Below are positions 61,154 to 64,000 of a stretch of 64,000 nucleotides of DNA, one piece after another; position 1 is the stretch's first letter, and each line of letters opens with the position of its first letter. Location of the stretch: the NCBI GenBank assembly GCA_964384945.1, contig CAYLMK010000003.1, positions 310,001 through 374,000 on the forward strand, written 5' to 3'. The notes under the pieces were generated by a model. The model did no database searches, was not told the DNA's origin, and worked only from the letters and a program-made list of their open reading frames with translations. The stretch comes from S015-6 sp964384945 (GTDB lineage: Bacteria; Desulfobacterota; DSWW01). The translations under genes were made by a program, and so were the position numbers.

Positions 61154-61531
61154 CTACCCATCCGCCGACTCCAAGGTTTCGAGCCTTTTCTGGATGTCTT
61201 CCAGGCTTCCCTTGAAGTATTCGGCCTGCTGTTTCAGCATCTCCACCTCTTCCGCCCTGCTCATTGCGCCCCCAAACCATGGCGGCGCAACGTGAGGGCC
61301 GGCGATCGGGCCGAAGCGCGCCCATCCCGGCACGCCGGTGGCCCAGTACATGTTTCTCCGGCCGCGGCCGCCGCCCCGGCCGAAGAAGCCTCCGCCCCTT
61401 CCCCACCAACCGGAGCCTCTTGCCCAACCGGGGTTGGCATACCCGGGCATTCCGTATCCGGCGCAGAAGCCGGCGCCCCTGCCTGTCATCGATCCCATTC
61501 CCCAGGGACCCGTTCCATCACCTCGCGGCAT
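61154..61531 (-). CDS. DUF5320 small Gly-rich protein
   Basis: 125 residues. Starts MPRGDGTGPWGMGSMTGRGAG, the diagnostic start of DUF5320, goes through a Gly/Trp/Arg-rich middle and ends in a short coiled coil (EEVEMLKQQAEYFKGSLEDIQKRLETLE). Such proteins are commonly encoded beside NifX/NifB-type (Mo-Fe cofactor) proteins in anaerobes, as here (25 bp from the next gene). Function not established. Confidence 0.85.
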   Translation of the reverse strand: MPRGDGTGPWGMGSMTGRGAGFCAGYGMPGYANPGWARGSGWWGRGGGFFGRGGGRGRRNMYWATGVPGWARFGPIAGPHVAPPWFGGAMSRAEEVEMLKQQAEYFKGSLEDIQKRLETLESADG

Positions 61532-61556
61532 AGCGAATCACCTCCTTCTTGTTATG

Positions 61557-62294
61557 TCACTTCCCTGCCTTTCTCTCTTCCTTCCTGTCTTTCTTCGAGC
61601 CTTCTCTCTGTTCGCCCTTCTCGAGCCTGCTCAAACGTTCAAGCACATCCTCCAGCCGGCCAGTCATCTGCTCCACCTGCTGACGCAGAAGGGCGACCTC
61701 ATCTCCGCCCCCCGAAAGGGAATCGGATCCGGAACCGACCGACGGTCCGGTCCAGCCCGCAGACCGCATACCCATTCCGCCGCCTCCGAACGCGCCCCGC
61801 CCGCAACCCATTCCCCGGCCTCCCCCGCCTCCCATTCCCCTTCCTCCGCCCATCCCTCTACCCGGTCCGCCCCGCGCGCCAAACCCCCGGCTCCCGGTGG
61901 GTTCCGGACCGGAGGCAGGCGTTCCGAGACTTCGCATGCCCGCGTGGCTCTCAACGTTCGGCCCCCGGCTCGCCGAGACATTGCCCCGCTTGAAGGCGTC
62001 CAAGGCCTCCTGCACGGTCCCTCCCATGCCGGTAACGACCTCAACACCCGCGGCTGTCAGGGTCTCATACGCATTCGGGCCGCAATTGCCGGTGAGGACC
62101 GCCTTTGCGCCGCGTTCGGCGATAGAACGCGCCGTCTGAATTCCCGCGCCTCCTCCCAGCATCTTGCTCTCGTTCCGCAGTGCCTCGAACGCCATCGTAT
62201 CGAGATCCACGATGATGAGGTACTCGCATCGTCCGAACCGAGGGTCCACTCTGTCAGCAAGGCTCGGCCCGGCCGAGGAAACAGCTACCTTCAT
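61557..62294 (-). CDS. NifX/NifB-domain protein fused to a Gly-rich DUF5320-like tail
   Basis: 245 residues. N-terminal 110 residues are the dinitrogenase Fe-Mo cofactor domain (MKVAVSSAGPSLADRVDPRFGRC, VLTGNCGPNAYETL, GTVQEALDAF). The rest is a Gly/Met/Arg repeat region and a coiled coil (EVALLRQQVEQMTGRLEDVLERL), the same layout as the neighbouring DUF5320 protein. AAAGGAG precedes the ATG at 62294. It may carry an Fe-S or Mo cluster; nitrogenase genes are absent here, so a general metal-cluster chaperone is likelier. Confidence 0.85.
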   Translation of the reverse strand: MKVAVSSAGPSLADRVDPRFGRCEYLIIVDLDTMAFEALRNESKMLGGGAGIQTARSIAERGAKAVLTGNCGPNAYETLTAAGVEVVTGMGGTVQEALDAFKRGNVSASRGPNVESHAGMRSLGTPASGPEPTGSRGFGARGGPGRGMGGGRGMGGGGGRGMGCGRGAFGGGGMGMRSAGWTGPSVGSGSDSLSGGGDEVALLRQQVEQMTGRLEDVLERLSRLEKGEQREGSKKDRKEERKAGK

Positions 62295-62690
62295 GACCAC
62301 TCCTTTCTGCCATGCGGGATCGAATCTCCCCATCGCTTCCTATCCCATCCGGGCAGTTAGCAAACTGCGTGCCGTTGCCCGGGTCCCGGGGCTTCTTCAG
62401 GCCTTCTCCATGCAAGGGCAAGATATCCAAAGGAAAAAGAGCCCTCGCGCCGCCCGGCGCAGGCTGCATGACCGACTCGCCGGGACCGAGCCTCCATTGC
62501 ATTCTGCAACCGGCCCTTCGCGCCCAACGCTTGCGCTGCGGCTTGCAATCCTGCCCGATCCATCGCATCATGCAGACCAGCCCGGAAAAGGCACAGGCCC
62601 CGCAGACACAGCGACGAGCGTCCCGCGCCTCCCCTCCGTCCGGGCGGACCCGGGAAGCAACGCAGAGGACGAAACGAACAGGAGACCACG
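62295..62690. other. Divergent intergenic region
   Basis: 396 bp between the NifX-like gene (minus) and the octaheme cytochrome (plus). GC-rich, with short inverted repeats around TTGCATTCTGCAA (62505-62520). No promoter consensus or riboswitch was recognised. Confidence 0.4.
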
Positions 62691-64000
62691 ATGCACTCCC
62701 CATTCGCTCGGCTTCTGTTTCTCGCATGGCTGTGCTGGGCCCTCGGACCCTCAAGAAGCGCCTCTGCAGGGCAGGCGCCGATCAGTGAAGCCACCGAAGA
62801 GTGCCTCTCCTGTCACAGCCTGTTCAGCCCCGGGATCACGCACGACTGGCGGCGAAGCCGCCACGCATCGAACACCGTCGAGATCGGCCTGAAGCAGCAG
62901 GGCAAGGAGCGTCGCGTCTCGGTGACCGGCGCCGGTCAGGTCCCGGATGCGGCGGGATACGTGGCCGTGGGATGCGCGGAGTGCCACACCGCCAACCCGG
63001 ATTCCCACCAGGACACCTTTCTCCACAACGGCTACCGGGTCCATGTGGTCGTCACACCCGCAGACTGCGCACAGTGCCATCCCGTCGAGAGGAAACAGTA
63101 CACGGAACAAAACAAGATGGCCCATGCCCACGGCAACCTCCGCAACAACCCTCTCTACCACTCCCTGGTGGAGACCGTCATCGGGGGCCGGGAATTCACC
63201 GGCGGCAGCCTCAGGCGGCTTCCCTCGACACCGGCGACCCAGATGGACACCTGTTACGGATGCCACGGCACCCACGTGAAGATGGTCGGCATGCGGCAGA
63301 TCGAAACCGAAATCGACGCGATGAAGGTTCCCGTGCTGGAGGGCTGGCCCAACGTGGGCGTGGGCCGGGTCAACCCGGACGGATCGCTGGGTTCCTGCTC
63401 GTCCTGCCATCCCCGGCACGCCTTCTCCATCCAGACCGCGCGCCAGCCCTATGTCTGCAGCCAGTGTCATCTCGAGCCGGACGTGCCCGCATGGAACGTG
63501 TACGAAGAGAGCAAACACGGCAACCTGTTCTCCTCCCAGAAACAGACGTGGGACTTCGATGCCGTGCCCTGGCGTCTGGGGCTGGATTTCCATGCGCCCA
63601 CCTGCGCGGCCTGCCATGCGAGCCTCGTCGTGGACCCCGAGGGCGCGGTCATAGCGGAGAGGACCCACGGGTACGGGGAGCGTCTGTGGGTCCGGCTCTT
63701 CGGGCTCATTTACAGCCACCCGCAGCCGAGCGACCCTGACACGCAACGGATCCGCAACCACGCGGGCCAACCCCTGCCCACCGCATTCGACGGACAGGCG
63801 GCCACGCGGTTCCTGATCGACGAGAAGACCCGAAAGGACCGCATGACGCTCATGAAGGGCCTGTGCCACGGTTGCCACAGCACCACGTGGGTGGACAAAC
63901 ACTTCGAGAAAATGGACGGTACGATTGCGGATGCGGACAGGGCGGTGCGGGCCGCCACGCAGATGATGGAAGAGGCATGGCGAACGGGGATTGCGTCGCG
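62691..64000 (+). CDS. Octaheme c-type cytochrome, hydroxylamine oxidoreductase-like, 3' end outside window
   Basis: Open to the end of the window (436 codons). Signal peptide (LLFLAWLCWALGPSRSASA), then eight CxxCH haem sites in order: CLSCH, CAECH, CAQCH, CYGCH, CSSCH, CSQCH, CAACH, CHGCH. The stretch RLWVRLFGLIYSHPQP followed by PLPTAFDG and CHSTTWVDKHFEKMD are hallmarks of HAO-family octahaem proteins. In anaerobes these may reduce hydroxylamine or nitrite rather than oxidise. Whether the crosslinking Tyr of true HAO is present cannot be judged. ATG follows ACAGGAGACC. Periplasmic. Confidence 0.93.
   Translation, partial: MHSPFARLLFLAWLCWALGPSRSASAGQAPISEATEECLSCHSLFSPGITHDWRRSRHASNTVEIGLKQQGKERRVSVTGAGQVPDAAGYVAVGCAECHTANPDSHQDTFLHNGYRVHVVVTPADCAQCHPVERKQYTEQNKMAHAHGNLRNNPLYHSLVETVIGGREFTGGSLRRLPSTPATQMDTCYGCHGTHVKMVGMRQIETEIDAMKVPVLEGWPNVGVGRVNPDGSLGSCSSCHPRHAFSIQTARQPYVCSQCHLEPDVPAWNVYEESKHGNLFSSQKQTWDFDAVPWRLGLDFHAPTCAACHASLVVDPEGAVIAERTHGYGERLWVRLFGLIYSHPQPSDPDTQRIRNHAGQPLPTAFDGQAATRFLIDEKTRKDRMTLMKGLCHGCHSTTWVDKHFEKMDGTIADADRAVRAATQMMEEAWRTGIAS

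Noticed and set aside
62295..62690. Second cyclic-di-GMP riboswitch or sigma-54 promoter before the octaheme cytochrome
   Set aside because: No GEMM core (AAAGCC with GNRA arm) and no GG-N10-GC element with correct spacing was found.
1..64000. CRISPR arrays, insertion sequences and prophage genes
   Set aside because: No regularly spaced repeats, transposase, integrase or phage structural genes were recognised.

Overview
The window reads as chromosomal DNA of a high-GC, anaerobic-type Deltaproteobacterium (Desulfobacterota), most like the Syntrophobacter/Desulfobacter side of that group. The reasons are the rpsA-centred housekeeping cluster, the AmmeMemoRadiSam and RtcB genes, archaeal-type phosphoglycerate mutase, a cyclic-di-GMP riboswitch next to a PilY1 gene, NifX/DUF5320 small proteins, an octaheme HAO-like cytochrome, and in-frame UGA use that looks like selenocysteine. 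This assignment is inferred from gene content and not from any marker comparison. Coding density is high, operons are tight, and GTG or TTG starts are frequent.

Layout. 1-4.8 kb: end of glutamine-dependent NAD synthetase, a PilZ protein, and a translationally coupled aminotransferase/acyl-CoA ligase pair. 4.8-17.6 kb (all minus strand): mutL-miaA, then pheA-tyrA-aroA-cmk-rpsA-sppA-ihfB-HIT-lapA-folB-folK, combining aromatic amino acid synthesis, translation, envelope and folate functions. 17.6-21.4 kb: a divergent thymidylate synthase-like gene and proBA. 21.4-23.7 kb: a lower-GC insertion with a XhoI/PaeR7I-type restriction-modification pair. 23.7-30.3 kb: rtcB with AmmeMemoRadiSam, a small zinc ribbon, apgM, fabF and ccdA. 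30.6-35.5 kb: an ECF sigma/anti-sigma operon with small secreted proteins, and a porin-like protein. 35.6-41.3 kb: a surface-attachment module. pilY1 is under a probable sigma-54 promoter and faces a divergent MopE-like surface protein whose leader is a cyclic-di-GMP-I riboswitch.

41.3-48.6 kb: HD hydrolase, secreted glutaredoxin-like protein, apt, a surE-pcm-...-nlpD-type stress cluster, mnmA and an epimerase. 49-59.3 kb: a redox/CoA-flavoured region. A flavoprotein disulfide reductase has an in-frame UGA exactly where its relatives carry the redox Cys, followed by a bSECIS-like hairpin. Further on lie DUF2889 proteins (one fused to a PHP domain), a DUF169-dephospho-CoA kinase fusion, cardiolipin synthase, and a Cys-containing paralogue of the flavoprotein fused to rhodanese. 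59.4-64 kb: a TolC-like protein, DUF5320 and NifX-type proteins, and an octaheme cytochrome that runs off the end.

The strongest discovery candidate is the putative selenocysteine flavoprotein at 50515-51876: Sec46 lines up residue for residue with Cys46 of the paralogue at 57615-59345. Second is the divergent pilY1/MopE locus with stacked sigma-54, enhancer-like and cyclic-di-GMP control. No CRISPR array, tRNA, rRNA or insertion sequence was recognised.
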